Shown: positions 33,256-44,009 of the stretch, one piece after another
Layout: the number at the start of each line of letters is the position of its first letter
Numbering within the stretch: the first letter of the stretch is position 1
Assembly: GCA_016110215.1 (NCBI GenBank)
Contig: JADWQD010000011.1
Span: forward strand, 744,001-808,000
Source: Capronia americana
Taxonomy: Eukaryota > Ascomycota > Eurotiomycetes > Chaetothyriales > Herpotrichiellaceae
Direction: 5' to 3'
Length of the DNA: 64,000 nt
Made by a program: the position numbers and the translations under genes
Notes under the pieces: generated by a model
The model's database searches: none
What the model was told of the DNA's origin: nothing
What the model saw: only the letters and a program-made list of their open reading frames with translations

Positions 33256-33745
33256 TGAAATATGACCGAGCTGGACGATGATTATGCATTCCCTTCCTTT
33301 CACCTTGATAGGCGTCTCGCAAAATATTTGCCTCTTGCTTCTTGTAGACTGGCGGTTTGAAAAATCAGTCGCCAGAGTCTGAACCCAATACGCGTTCAAT
33401 GACCGGTGAAATGGTGTCCTACTCAATGCAAATCAGATCCAATCCCACTGAAGGAGACAATGAGGAAAGATGGGCACGAGGGTCGGTGGAAATCAGTGCT
33501 CTCTTTGTATATCATTATTCGGTCAGCTCAGTGGCAGAGGCTGAGAAGCGCGCATGCGACTCGACCATCTTACCAGAGCGGCCTCGTGCGTAACATTCAT
33601 ATCAAGTGTGTGTGAGGTATCTTCATTTTCACCCTGGTGTCCTTGAACTTAGAATCAGAGAGCAAGGAGATGGAAAGAACTCACCCTGCCGACCCGTAAG
33701 AGGGTCGGAATAATGTAGGTGGCCCTCAAAGCCCGCTACCAAGGG
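33256..33745. other. Convergent intergenic region; possible third exon of the microprotein gene
   Basis: It contains the optional exon 33348-33593 mentioned for the microprotein and the ATG17 3' flank; otherwise nothing seen. Confidence 0.35.
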
Positions 33746-35266
33746 TCACCTTCCCGCTCTTGCGCTGTTGTCATTCTTTAATCTCCGGAGTGCCTCTTCC
33801 ACAGTCCGCCTTGGCAGTTCAGGCACACTGGCGGCATCTTCCTCGTCTGCTCGGGTGATAGCATATCTCGGAGGTAAGGTGTTCGCACCACTCCAGATGT
33901 CGCTTGGTAAGTACTCGCCGTGGTCGGTCTTGAACTCTAACCTCAACTGTCGGTCGGACTCGTACATCTGCTCCAGCTGAGCATGTGCTTCGGCGACGAT
34001 TCTTTCCATTTGCTTCTTGACCGTCCTTCTCCTCGCGACTTCGACGATGAGACCATCGTAGGCATGTAAGAAGTGTGCGTAATATTCGCACAGCTCTTCC
34101 ATGCCACCTATGCCGTCTTCGATCTTGGCTTTTTCTTCGTTCCACCTCATCGCGTGCCGTGCTGTCTCAGCGACGTAACCGGACAAACGTCCCGAGATCT
34201 TGTCGAGAAGCTTGAATGCCGTGGCCACATCTGCATAGACGTTTTCCTGCCGTTCCCGCCACCGGTGGATCTTGTCCAGCTGCGTTTCCATTTCGGCATT
34301 TCTGTCTTGCAACTCCATGACCACCTCGTCGACCTCCTGGGCATCGTTTTCCAACACTTGAAGCATTTCGACCCTTTCCTCGTCATTCATTGGTTGCGCA
34401 GGGGCCTGTAGCTCGTCCATACCGAGCCCGACCGCATCGACCTCCTCCGCATTCATGGTTTGAAAGACGGCCTCCCCACCACCTTCAGTGTGTTTTATGG
34501 CTGTGACGCAGAGATCAAAGTGCTTGACCAGGCTCTCAAGACCCCGAGCCATCTCATGGGCGTGGTTCTCGAGAAGGGCGAGAGTGCCTGCAACAGTGAA
34601 AGGCTGCTGTAGTTCGCTCTCGGTACCCGAGAGTTCCCCCCTGCTGTTTAGCACTTCATTGATCGACTGTAAATCCGCCTCCAGAGCTTGAATGGAGTCA
34701 TTCATTTCCTGCTGTGCACTCTGCACATTGTCTATAGCCACTTCCATGGCTTGCTTGATAGTCTCGACGCCATTGTCATCGACAAAGTCGTGTAGAGTGT
34801 CTTTACCTGCAACATCTTGCACCTCGCCCTCAGTGGCTACCTTGAAAGCATGTTCGACTTTTGTCTGCTTCAGGAGGTCGATGCATTGTAGCAGCCTCGC
34901 GCCCGTTTCGTCCAGCTCCCGGATGACAGCCTGAAACTCCAGCTGGATGCCTTGGGCAGCGGTCTCTAACTCGAATTGGACGCCACGGAGGACTTTGAGT
35001 TGGGAGGTCAAGGAGCGACGCAGGTAGGTGGCCTTTGCGAGCAGCGCCGTCGTTGATTCGATGGAAACGCGCGCTTCGGAGAGAATGGTCGTGGCACGGT
35101 GGACAAGGTGGATACTGCCCAGGGAGCGCTTGGAAGCGACCAGGTATGACACCAGCACCTCGACGGATCTCTGTGAGGGGCTGGTTGCGCGGAGGGATTG
35201 CGAAGGCGAGGAGCGAGCGGAAAGGTCGTGCCGTTGGGCAGTCGGGAGGTGAGGAGATTGCGCCAT
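33746..35266 (-). CDS. atg17: Autophagy scaffold protein Atg17
   Basis: A single exon encodes 506 aa. Atg17 is the dimeric, crescent-shaped scaffold of the Atg1 kinase complex that organises the pre-autophagosomal structure. The sequence is almost wholly helical. After a serine-rich N-terminus (about 30 aa) come VEVLVSYLVASKRSLGSIHLVHRA, the conserved opening helix, and LVKHFDLCVTAIKHTEGG, a hallmark stretch. A long coiled coil (DAQEVDEVVMELQDRNAEME) and the C-terminal helix region near MEELCEYYAHFLHAYDGLI follow. Length matches Pezizomycotina Atg17. It is divergent from sconB. Confidence 0.93.
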   Translation of the reverse strand: MAQSPHLPTAQRHDLSARSSPSQSLRATSPSQRSVEVLVSYLVASKRSLGSIHLVHRATTILSEARVSIESTTALLAKATYLRRSLTSQLKVLRGVQFELETAAQGIQLEFQAVIRELDETGARLLQCIDLLKQTKVEHAFKVATEGEVQDVAGKDTLHDFVDDNGVETIKQAMEVAIDNVQSAQQEMNDSIQALEADLQSINEVLNSRGELSGTESELQQPFTVAGTLALLENHAHEMARGLESLVKHFDLCVTAIKHTEGGGEAVFQTMNAEEVDAVGLGMDELQAPAQPMNDEERVEMLQVLENDAQEVDEVVMELQDRNAEMETQLDKIHRWRERQENVYADVATAFKLLDKISGRLSGYVAETARHAMRWNEEKAKIEDGIGGMEELCEYYAHFLHAYDGLIVEVARRRTVKKQMERIVAEAHAQLEQMYESDRQLRLEFKTDHGEYLPSDIWSGANTLPPRYAITRADEEDAASVPELPRRTVEEALRRLKNDNSARAGR

Positions 35267-36272
35267 GGCAGGGGAGGGTGAGGAAATGGCTGCTACCTCA
35301 TCTTAATCCAGAACGGAGAAAGCTGCCCAAGTCAGCATCGATACCTGCCTGGCAGTTTCGGTTGATAACAACAACGGTGATGAGAGCACTTGAGAGGCGA
35401 TTTGTGCAACCTCAACACACAGCGATTCGGGTGTTTTCGACTTCGCCAGAGCCTTAACCTAGGCGGAAGGGAACATCCCGGTCAGTGTGGGGGAGCAAGC
35501 CCGCAGCCTGCATCAGCCTCAGCGAAAAGTCTGGGGAAATGCAGGCCGTCGTTTCTCGGCCGGGAGAGCAAGCTTCTGAAAGCAGGTGAACAACAATGAC
35601 TGGACAGGCTTAGGCGGGCATAATTTGCCCATCAGACGTAGATTCACAGAGCCAGTCTACAGCCTGGGATTGAATTGCGGTGCGTACCAAAAGGTGCCAG
35701 AATGCTCATCGATGGCGAGAATGGCGTTATCGCGCACGCCATCGGGGCCATTTCAACACCATCAGTTTTCCAGCGCTGACTCAGGGAATTTCGCCCACTG
35801 GCGCCGAGCACCCGTAAAGTGCCGCCTCCCCGGCGATCTGTCCCCTGAGGCGGGCCAATCCAAGCGCCCCGACGAGCCCAAAAGCAATGACGCCGCCTAG
35901 CCGGGGCCCGCTGGGCAGCGCCTGTCGCGTGAGTGGCGCTGCTTTCGCCTCGCATGTCGGCGTTCAAACTCCGGCAGTCGGTGAACGCATTCGCCATTCT
36001 CCAGGTTTTTGTCCTCATTCAGGCCGGAGCATTTGTGCCTGCGACATCCGTATTTCGCCATCTTGCACCATCCTCATCCTGCAATCACCTACTCGTATTC
36101 CTGAGGTGCCCCCTAGACTTCTGTCTTCGCGATATAAGCAAGCGCCTGCAGTCGCCTTCACCGCCCCAAATCCCCCACTATCAGCGCTCCAGAGTGTTAC
36201 TCAAAACTCTCAACTTGCGTCGCACAACAGTTCACCTTTTGATCGAAATGTCAAGACACATTCCACCTCGCC
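35267..36272. promoter_or_regulatory. Divergent intergenic region (ATG17 / sconB)
   Basis: 1 kb between divergent starts. Frames on both strands (for example 35586-35900, 35933-36283 on plus) look like leader sequence without domains. It probably includes a long sconB 5' UTR with short upstream ATGs. Confidence 0.45.
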
Positions 36273-38321
36273 ATGCCGTTTGATTTGATCGAGGAACACC
36301 GGAGGCATCTTTTGGCGGAGGACCAGACCGATGCAGATTGGGAGCAGCCGGTGAGGAAGAGGCAGCGACTCAATCCCGCCGACGAAGACCAGGAAAGGAA
36401 GGACAAGAGCATCACCATTGCCTCGACTGCCAAACATGCCGACCAGGCCGTGGCGCCCTTCCTGGCGAAGCACATACCCTCGCAATATGCTCCTTTAGGG
36501 AAGGTTGGCAATGCTTCCTTTCAACAACGTTTGGACCCGCTGAAGGATCCGAATCCCAACTCCAAATTCTGCTACCGGCATCGGCCTGATATGCTATGTC
36601 GACGACAAGCGGACGAAATGACCATGGACAAGTTGCAGAAGGGCTTGGAGACGCTGTCGCAAGAGGACCGGCAGGGCATCGTCCAAGTCTGGTCCTTGTT
36701 CTCGGCCGCGCCCTCCAAACATCGAAACCTCATGCTGCAGGGGATCCTCGCTCAATGCTGCTTTCCACAGCTGTCTTTCCTGTCCGCCAATATCCGAGAA
36801 CTCATCCGCATCGATTTCATCTCCGCGTTGCCCTCTGAAGTGGCTTTCCGAATCCTCTCTTTCCTCGACACAACCTCACTCTGCAAAGCTGCACAGGTGT
36901 CTAGGAGGTGGAGACAGCTCGCTGATGACGACGTTGTCTGGCATCGAATGTGCGAGCAACACATTGACCGCAAGTGCACGAAATGCGGCTGGGGTCTGCC
37001 TCTACTGGAGCGAAAGATGCTACGCGCGACGAAGAGACAAATCGAGCTTCGAGCCGCGAATAATCTGCCGCTTGACTCGCACCCCCTCGCCCCGTCACAG
37101 CATGAAGTCTCCGACAGTGAAAGCCACCACGACTCCTCTTCGGAAGGGCAGCTCTCTCCGGTCTTAAGCAGAAGACCACCCCTCTGCAGCAGCGAAAGCG
37201 AGTATTTCCGTAAGACTCGACCCTGGAAAGACGTATACAAAGACCGTTTCAAAGTCGGCACCAATTGGAAATATGGCCGTTGCAGCATCAAGATCCTGAA
37301 AGGTCACACCAATGGAGTCATGGCGCTTCAGTTTTGCGACAACATCTTGGCCACCGGGTCCTATGATGCAACCATCAAAATCTGGGACCTGGACACCGGC
37401 AAGGAGCTGAGCACATTGAAGGGTCACACCATGGGCATCCGCTGCCTCCAGTTCGATGACAACAAACTCATCAGCGGCAGTCTGGACAAGACGCTCAAGG
37501 TCTGGAATTGGCGGACCGGCGAATGCATCTCGACCTACAACGGCCACACCGAGGGAGTGATTGCGCTGCACTTCGACTCCAATATCTTGGCGTCCGGTTC
37601 AGTTGACCACACGGCCAAAGTATGGAACTTTCAAGACCGCTCAGTCTTCACCCTGCGCGGACACACCGACTGGGTCAACTCGGTCAAGGTCGACTCGGCA
37701 TCCCGCACCATCTTCACAGCCTCGGACGACTGCACAGTCAAACTCTGGGATCTGGACACGAAGAAATGCATCCACACCTTCGAGGGACACGTCGGCCAAG
37801 TCCAACAAGTCTTCCCACTGCCTGTAGAGTTTGAAGCCGACGTCGACGAAGCTGACCAAGACGACGAGGAACAAGAACAATCCGATCCAGGGAGCCCCGA
37901 CAGTCACATCACCGTGCTTGATGAGAATGGAGGCTTCCCTATGGCCGTCCCTTCTTCCTCATCGCACTCTCTTAACATGTCCAGCCTGTTTACCCTCCAA
38001 TCCGACCGTCCGCATCCACCGCGCTACATGCTCACTTCTGCTCTGGACAGCACCATCCGCCTCTGGGACGTGCATTCCGGACGGTGCATTCGCAAATTCT
38101 TCGGTCACGTCGAGGGAGTGTGGGCCATCGCAGCAGATACACTGCGCATTGTGTCGGGGGCTGAGGATCGCATGGTGAAAGTTTGGGATCCCAGAACAGG
38201 GAAGTGTGAGCGGACTTTCACCGGCCATGCCGGCCCGGTCACATGTATCGGGTTGAGCGATAGCCGGATGTGTTCCGGAGGCGAGGACGGTGAGGTTCGG
38301 GTCTACAATTTCACGGCCTAA
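36273..38321 (+). CDS. sconB: Sulfur controller SconB/Met30-type F-box WD40 protein
   Basis: A single exon encodes 682 aa. SconB (scon-2, Met30) is the substrate adaptor of an SCF ubiquitin ligase that represses sulfur assimilation by acting on the bZIP activator. It has the family-specific region FCYRHRPDMLCRRQADE and VWSLFSAAPSKHRNLMLQGI. The F-box spans about 181-227 (ALPSEVAFRILSFLDTTSLC), followed by CTKCGWGLPLLERK. Seven or more WD40 repeats start near residue 340, with GHTNGVMALQF, GHTMGIRCLQF, GHTEGVIALHF, GHTDWVNSVKV, GHVEGVWAI and GHAGPVTCIGL. An acidic loop (EADQDDEEQEQSDPG) splits the propeller, as in orthologues. Confidence 0.95.
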   Translation: MPFDLIEEHRRHLLAEDQTDADWEQPVRKRQRLNPADEDQERKDKSITIASTAKHADQAVAPFLAKHIPSQYAPLGKVGNASFQQRLDPLKDPNPNSKFCYRHRPDMLCRRQADEMTMDKLQKGLETLSQEDRQGIVQVWSLFSAAPSKHRNLMLQGILAQCCFPQLSFLSANIRELIRIDFISALPSEVAFRILSFLDTTSLCKAAQVSRRWRQLADDDVVWHRMCEQHIDRKCTKCGWGLPLLERKMLRATKRQIELRAANNLPLDSHPLAPSQHEVSDSESHHDSSSEGQLSPVLSRRPPLCSSESEYFRKTRPWKDVYKDRFKVGTNWKYGRCSIKILKGHTNGVMALQFCDNILATGSYDATIKIWDLDTGKELSTLKGHTMGIRCLQFDDNKLISGSLDKTLKVWNWRTGECISTYNGHTEGVIALHFDSNILASGSVDHTAKVWNFQDRSVFTLRGHTDWVNSVKVDSASRTIFTASDDCTVKLWDLDTKKCIHTFEGHVGQVQQVFPLPVEFEADVDEADQDDEEQEQSDPGSPDSHITVLDENGGFPMAVPSSSSHSLNMSSLFTLQSDRPHPPRYMLTSALDSTIRLWDVHSGRCIRKFFGHVEGVWAIAADTLRIVSGAEDRMVKVWDPRTGKCERTFTGHAGPVTCIGLSDSRMCSGGEDGEVRVYNFTA

Positions 38322-39050
38322 CGAGCACTCGGCCTCATGCCACAGGCAGTAGATGGGCGTTCTTTTTCGAAACTGTTCGGGCAGGAATGCTTGCCCCAAG
38401 CGTTCATGATTGTTGGTTGGCATTAGTCCGCGTTGAAGCGAAGCAAGAGCATGGCGTCCGGGGTTTTCGGGCACTGTACAAGGACAAACCAAGGCTTCAT
38501 TTAACCCTCTATGAGGGAGGGATATGAGGGCGTTGAGGCGATGGGTTTGAGATCAATGTCGCACGGAGATATTCAGGCCTTCCTCCACGCAAGTCGAGCT
38601 GGACGAGTTAGACAAAACACGGAAAGACAGGTAGTGAACATTATGATATCAACACCGTGGAACCGTGACCAAGTATTTTGATTCGTCGGCCTCCTTCCTG
38701 CCTCCAGCCATCCAGCCATTCCATCCATCCTCAAAGTCAGTATGAATGTTCGTGTTCGGTCTTAGTGTTTCTTGCTAGCGTTCATGTTTACCCACCGATC
38801 AAGTACAGAGTACTCGGTACGAGGTATGGAGCTTCTCAAGTCAAGATTCAGTATTTCCCATTTCTCAACCCACGACCAACAACCAACAACCCGCATCCAC
38901 ATCCACATCCCTGCCATCAGTAGTTTTGACATTCGTTCATTCCATCAATCAATCCATGCTATCCTTGTCTCCTATCCTGCCCTATCCTGCCCTATCTTGT
39001 CCTGTCCTGTGGTACCGGTCTACATGGACCCAAAAAAAAAAACGCAAGCC
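38322..39050. other. Convergent intergenic region with simple repeats
   Basis: 3' flanks of sconB and MCM4. It has CCAACAA/CATCCA runs (38876-38915), CCTATCCTGC-type repeats (38973-39005) and an A10 run at about 39030. No gene. Confidence 0.5.
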
Positions 39051-42000
39051 CTACAGCCCTGTGACCCTTCTGACGCTCCTCCTGCCGCCCTCGCCAGAAA
39101 TGATAACGCGGCCCTCGAGTTCCAGACTCTTCACCACCTCGTTGAACTCGGCACCCTCGATCTCGACACTGCTCCCCTCGCCCACCGCGCGGTATAGATC
39201 CGTGTACCGGATGGCATTGCCGCTCCTGACACCGGGGTCGTGATCCAGCGCCTGCACGACCGCCCTCTTGAGATCTTCGCGCCGGCGACGCTCCGAGGCG
39301 CTGCCGCCCTCGCTGAGCAGGCCCATGTCTATGAGCCCCGTGCGCGCGTCTGTCGCGGAGGCTTTGATCGCCGACTTGATGAGCCGGACCGCTTCGGCGA
39401 CGTCGGACTCGTCGACCACTGGGCTGAGTCGCATCTTGGCGTGCGCTTCGGAGAGGCGGATCATGGACTCGAGCTGCCGCGTCGTGGCTGTGATGCGTTT
39501 CTCGGCCGCTTGGATGTTGGAGCCCAGATTGCGCATCGCGACGTATGCGTCCGAGAGGGCTCGGGCCGCGGGGGGGGTGATGCTGGGGTGGATGTTGTTG
39601 CGGGCGTAGGAAATGTACGCGGTCAAGAACTCGATAGGCTGGGGGAAAACGGCACGTTCGTTAGCCGAGGATGCATGGATCAATGCAGAAGACACAGTAT
39701 GGTGAGAGGCCGTGCCGGTGAGAGGGAAACGGTGTGCTGGGCATTGTGCTTGAGCGTAGGCTTAGACTTACCAGGATCTCCTCCCGTGACGCATTCTCTG
39801 GCATATCTTCGAGGTACATGCCTACGAGATGCTTTGCAAGTCTTCGATCGTTGACCTCGTCGATGCGATCTAGGACAAGGTAGACAAGGTCAAATCTCGA
39901 AAGCAGCGTTGGGGGCAGGTCGATGTTCTGCGGCACTGGCAGGTTGGGGTTGTATTTGCTGCCGATCGGGTTTGCTGAGGCGAGGATACTGGTCCTGGCA
40001 TTCAGGGTGGTGATGATACCTGCTTTAGCGATCGAGACTGTCTGCTGTTCCATAACCTCGTGCAGGACCGAGCGGGTGGATTCGTTCATCTTGTCGAACT
40101 CGTCGATGCAGCACACGCCACCGTCGGAGAGGACCAACGCGCCGGATTCGAGCACGAGTTGTCGCGACTCCGGGTCGCGGGTTACGTACGCGGTCAGACC
40201 GACTGCTGAGGATCCTTTGCCTGAGGTATACACTCCTCGCGGGGCAATCTTGTGGACGTACTGCAGAAGTTGGGACTTCGAGGTCGATGGGTCACCGCAG
40301 AGCAGGACATTGATGTCGCCTCTGTATCGTGGGCTGCCGCCCTTGGCGAAGGACTTATTGGTCCCGCCGAATAGTTGGAGGAGAATGCCTTTCTTGACGT
40401 CGTCGAGCTCGTAGATACTGGGCGCTAGACTCCTTGACAGGAGATCGTATATGTCTTCTCGGGCTGCCGTCGCCTTGATCTTGGCTTCCTCTTCGGCCGT
40501 CACTTTTCGGGTCTGTTCCACGTCACCGGCGACTTGTTCGGAGAGTTCTTGCTCAATGGTGGACGCGTCGATGCCCAATTTGCGCTTGTCCACCTTCTGG
40601 ACGTGGAGCACGTCGACGTAAGTCTTGAAAAGAGCCCTCACGGTCCGCTGTCGAGGATTGACACGCACAGGGTTGCCTCGGAATATGCCTGTCACTTCAA
40701 TGCGATCACCTGCCTTGCAGACATCGACAAGGTCGTCATAAACACACAGAGACACGCTATGAGGAGTTTGTCCATCCGGAACCGAATCAGGTGTTTCTTG
40801 CAGCTTGATGACCTGCTTGTCCGCAAAGACACATCGGTTGTGGACGATTTCCATGCTGTCCTTGGACTGACAAGCTTGACGGGGACATACGGTGGGCTCT
40901 GCGATCTTGCCACGATCAATGGCGACGTAGAGACTGTGATTGCAGACGGTACACTTAAAGTATGCCTCCTTCATATCTGGGATCACCGGAGTTGCGCGAA
41001 TGACAAGTCCTTTGACAGATATCAACTTGTCGATGTCAGCGGGGTCGAGGTCTCGCATGTTGACTGTCTTGTCGAGGCCGAACGGCATAACCTTCCAGGG
41101 CTGGATCATTGCTTCCTCGACAAGATCCGGTAAGTCGTCTGCAGCAGTTCCCGTGGCGACAGGTGTCGGTGCGTTCAGGTCTGAGGAGGGCGCCGGAGGC
41201 ATGGAGCTGCCATCCCTCGCGCGTGAAGAAGGTCCAGCAGCGTGCGCTCGGCGCAGGTCTTGCATTTCTTTCTGGGCTAATTCGACCATGACATCTTTGA
41301 CTGCCTGATCCATCAAGGGGATGATTTCCTGTGGATAGGCTTGAAGCTGATGCCACAATTTCAAGGTTGCCGGGTATGCTTTGAGGTTGCGAGCATCAAG
41401 ATTGAGGCCATGAACGCCCATTCTCCTCATGGTTTGGAGCATATCGAGGTACTCCTTTGCATCCGCAGCCGCTCCCAAAGCACGTGTCTCGCCTTCGGTA
41501 GCACCGTCGGCCCACATCCGGTACTTCTTTGCATAGTTGTAGAGGAAGTTCTTGAAAGAGGCCATCGAGTCAACAACGGAGATGTTGGTACCCCAGATGA
41601 CTCTTGTGGAATCACCTCCCATTGCATCGGCCTCTGAGGTATCGGGATTCAGGTTGGAGAATGTTGCTTCCGAGGCGGGATCGTGGCCATCCTGGACAGG
41701 CATGCCATCCTCACCAACATAGATACGACGGCGTTGAGCTGGAGCAGGTGCGAAGGCGTCCGAGTGTATGTCACCCCTTCGAGATGATATCCTGGGTGCA
41801 CCATCTTGCCGCACAAAGAGCCCACTGCTGCTGGTCGGGATGTCTGATCGGGGCTCATGACGAGTTCTTACCGGGCTCGAGCTGGGGTCATATCGCACTG
41901 GAGACGAATCTGCGATGTGTCAGAATTGGACGATACTTTCGCCAGGGGGGTTCCAACCTGCGATCGGCCGTGCTGAGGCGCGAGGGGTCGCCTCACGATC

Positions 42001-42252
42001 GTCTGCATTGGACGACTGTCTTGGAGGAGAACTGATAATCATGCCATCGCTAGCCAGCTGCGATGGGGGTGCAGGTGTGCCTCGCACTGGTGAAGACTGG
42101 AAGAACAGCGGTGACGAGGATGCGGCTGCGGAGGCTGCATTGGCTGCGGAGCGGGTGCTTCTTGGTGTCGCATCCGAACGCCTTGCTGGAGTTGACGACT
42201 GCGAGTTGCGAGATGAATGCCCGCGACGGCGGGAGGAAGGTGTCGACGACAT
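39051..42252 (-). CDS. mcm4: DNA replication licensing factor MCM4
   Basis: Three exons (42252-41958, 41909-39772, 39638-39051; introns 48 and 133 nt) give 1006 aa. MCM4 is one subunit of the MCM2-7 replicative helicase. The long Ser/Thr/Pro-rich N-terminus (about 160 aa) is the usual DDK/CDK target region. A zinc-binding stretch has FKCTVCNHS and CPRQACQ (about 418-445). The AAA+ core contains Walker A GDPSTSKSQLL (about 637), Walker B CCIDEFDKMNE, sensor region ASANPIGSKYNPNL and arginine finger LLSRFDLVYLV. The C-terminal winged-helix region ends VVKSLELEGRVIISGEG. All essential motifs are present. Confidence 0.95.
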
Positions 42253-43897
42253 GGTTTTTCGCGATCAATGGTAGCAAGGTGTAGAGGTGCGGCGTCGAGT
42301 CAAGGAGGCGGGCAAGGAATGAACTGGCCTTGTAGATCAACACGCGTCGACGCGAACTTTCGTGTCGGCGCTAACCTGATTTGACTTGAATTGATTTTGA
42401 ACTCTCCTGTCTTCCCACCTGGTAGTTTCGCCGTCTACGCAATCGAGGCCATTCCGAGCCCATGACAGACTACGGAGTACGGAGTAGGCAAGTTGTATTG
42501 CTTCATGTTTGGCAGCCGCAGCGTACGCTAAGCCTGGTGCCCGTTGTCCTGGACATGCTGTTTATAGAGAAGCTTCTCACAATTGGCTGTCGGGTTGAAG
42601 GAAGACGCAACTTTACATCCTTCTCCTTCATCTGGATAAGGAGCCTTTTCATTGATCCAAGCTCACCGCAGCAACGCGAAGTCTGCATGAGGCAAAGGCC
42701 ATCCCCAACCATCCGAATAACGGAAGAGTTGCACAATGTCCGTTCACTTTTGTTGCCAAGTAACTTTAAGAATAAAGTATGGCTGCCTGCTTGGCAGCCA
42801 TCCCCGCGCCTACAAAACCGGGCGAAAACAGCAGGAAAATTTCAACTTCCTTTTCTACATCGTCGATAGGGTGACAAACAGAATGAATCGACAGATACGT
42901 GACCGTTCAGGGGGCTTTCAGATTAGCAAACAAACGTCAATGATGAGCTTAGGACTCTGAACGTCCTCGAGCGCCGGTATAACCGGTCAGCCCGTAGTCT
43001 GTTCACACGAGTACCGTTCTGAGACAACTTGATTTTAGATGTATTTTCACTTATCGTCGAGGTCAAAACTGAAGGTCAACAAGCTACCCTCTGTGAGAAA
43101 CGGCGCACTCTACACCTCATTCATTAGTTTGAGCTTTCGGATTTGATCTACCGTTATCCTAGTATGCCAGACCATGCATCTTGCGAGCATCTGCCAGGTA
43201 GGATCCGGACCCTGTGAGCACGATTGAGGTAGAAAATTGTCAAAGAGTATCTCGTTGCACATGCTGATCAACGACTATCATTGGTTTGGGCACAAGCAGA
43301 CCTTGGCAACGTCTTTATTCAACGGAGAAACACTGATGCTCAGAGAAATGGTATGTGATTAGCCTTCTATGTACAAGTCTTCCCACTCAGTCAGATACCC
43401 GCCTCCTGGTTCTGCGAGACTCATTTTGCCGTTCCACATTCGCAAGGTCAACTGATCATCTCGAGTTCTTTCAACATGTGACTTTGTCTGCCATTAACTC
43501 TTATGTGTCCACTTGTCCGTCGGGATACCTGAATGCAGGCAGATCGGCTGGCTCAGATGAGTGCTTGAGGAGGCAGAGCAAGACAAGTGGAGTCGTTTGC
43601 ACGGGGGTGACAGCGGATTACTGTGACTGTTGGCAGTGCTTCGTGAACTGATCGGCATCGATTCGAAGACCTAATCGCTTTTTTTTGTCAGCCAAAGCTG
43701 AGACAGGTGCGGATAGAAAAAGCAAGAAAAACCCGAAACCACCCGAGTGTCCCTCAGAAGGATGACAAATACAACATCGTGAAGCAGCCCGGAGACCACA
43801 ACACTCTGAAGAATGAATTTCTCTATCACTGGGATTCTGGGGGAAAGCCTGCCTTTAAATGCAACGCGAAAGATTCGGTCGATGAGCTGAGTAGGAA

Positions 43898-44009
43898 GAG
43901 CTCGATGGAGGAGGAAGAGCTCGATGGAGGAGAGGAAGAGGAGGAAGAGCTCGATGGAGGAGAGAAAGGAAGAAGAGCTCGATGGAGGAGAGAAAGGAAG
44001 AAGAGGGAA
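43898..44009. repeat. GAGCTCGATGGAGGAG interrupted tandem array
   Basis: Four copies of GAGCTCGATGGAGGAG start at 43898, 43917, 43947 and 43975, separated by purine-only GAGGAAGA/GAAAGGAAGA spacers. One strand is therefore almost pure purine. Confidence 0.85.
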
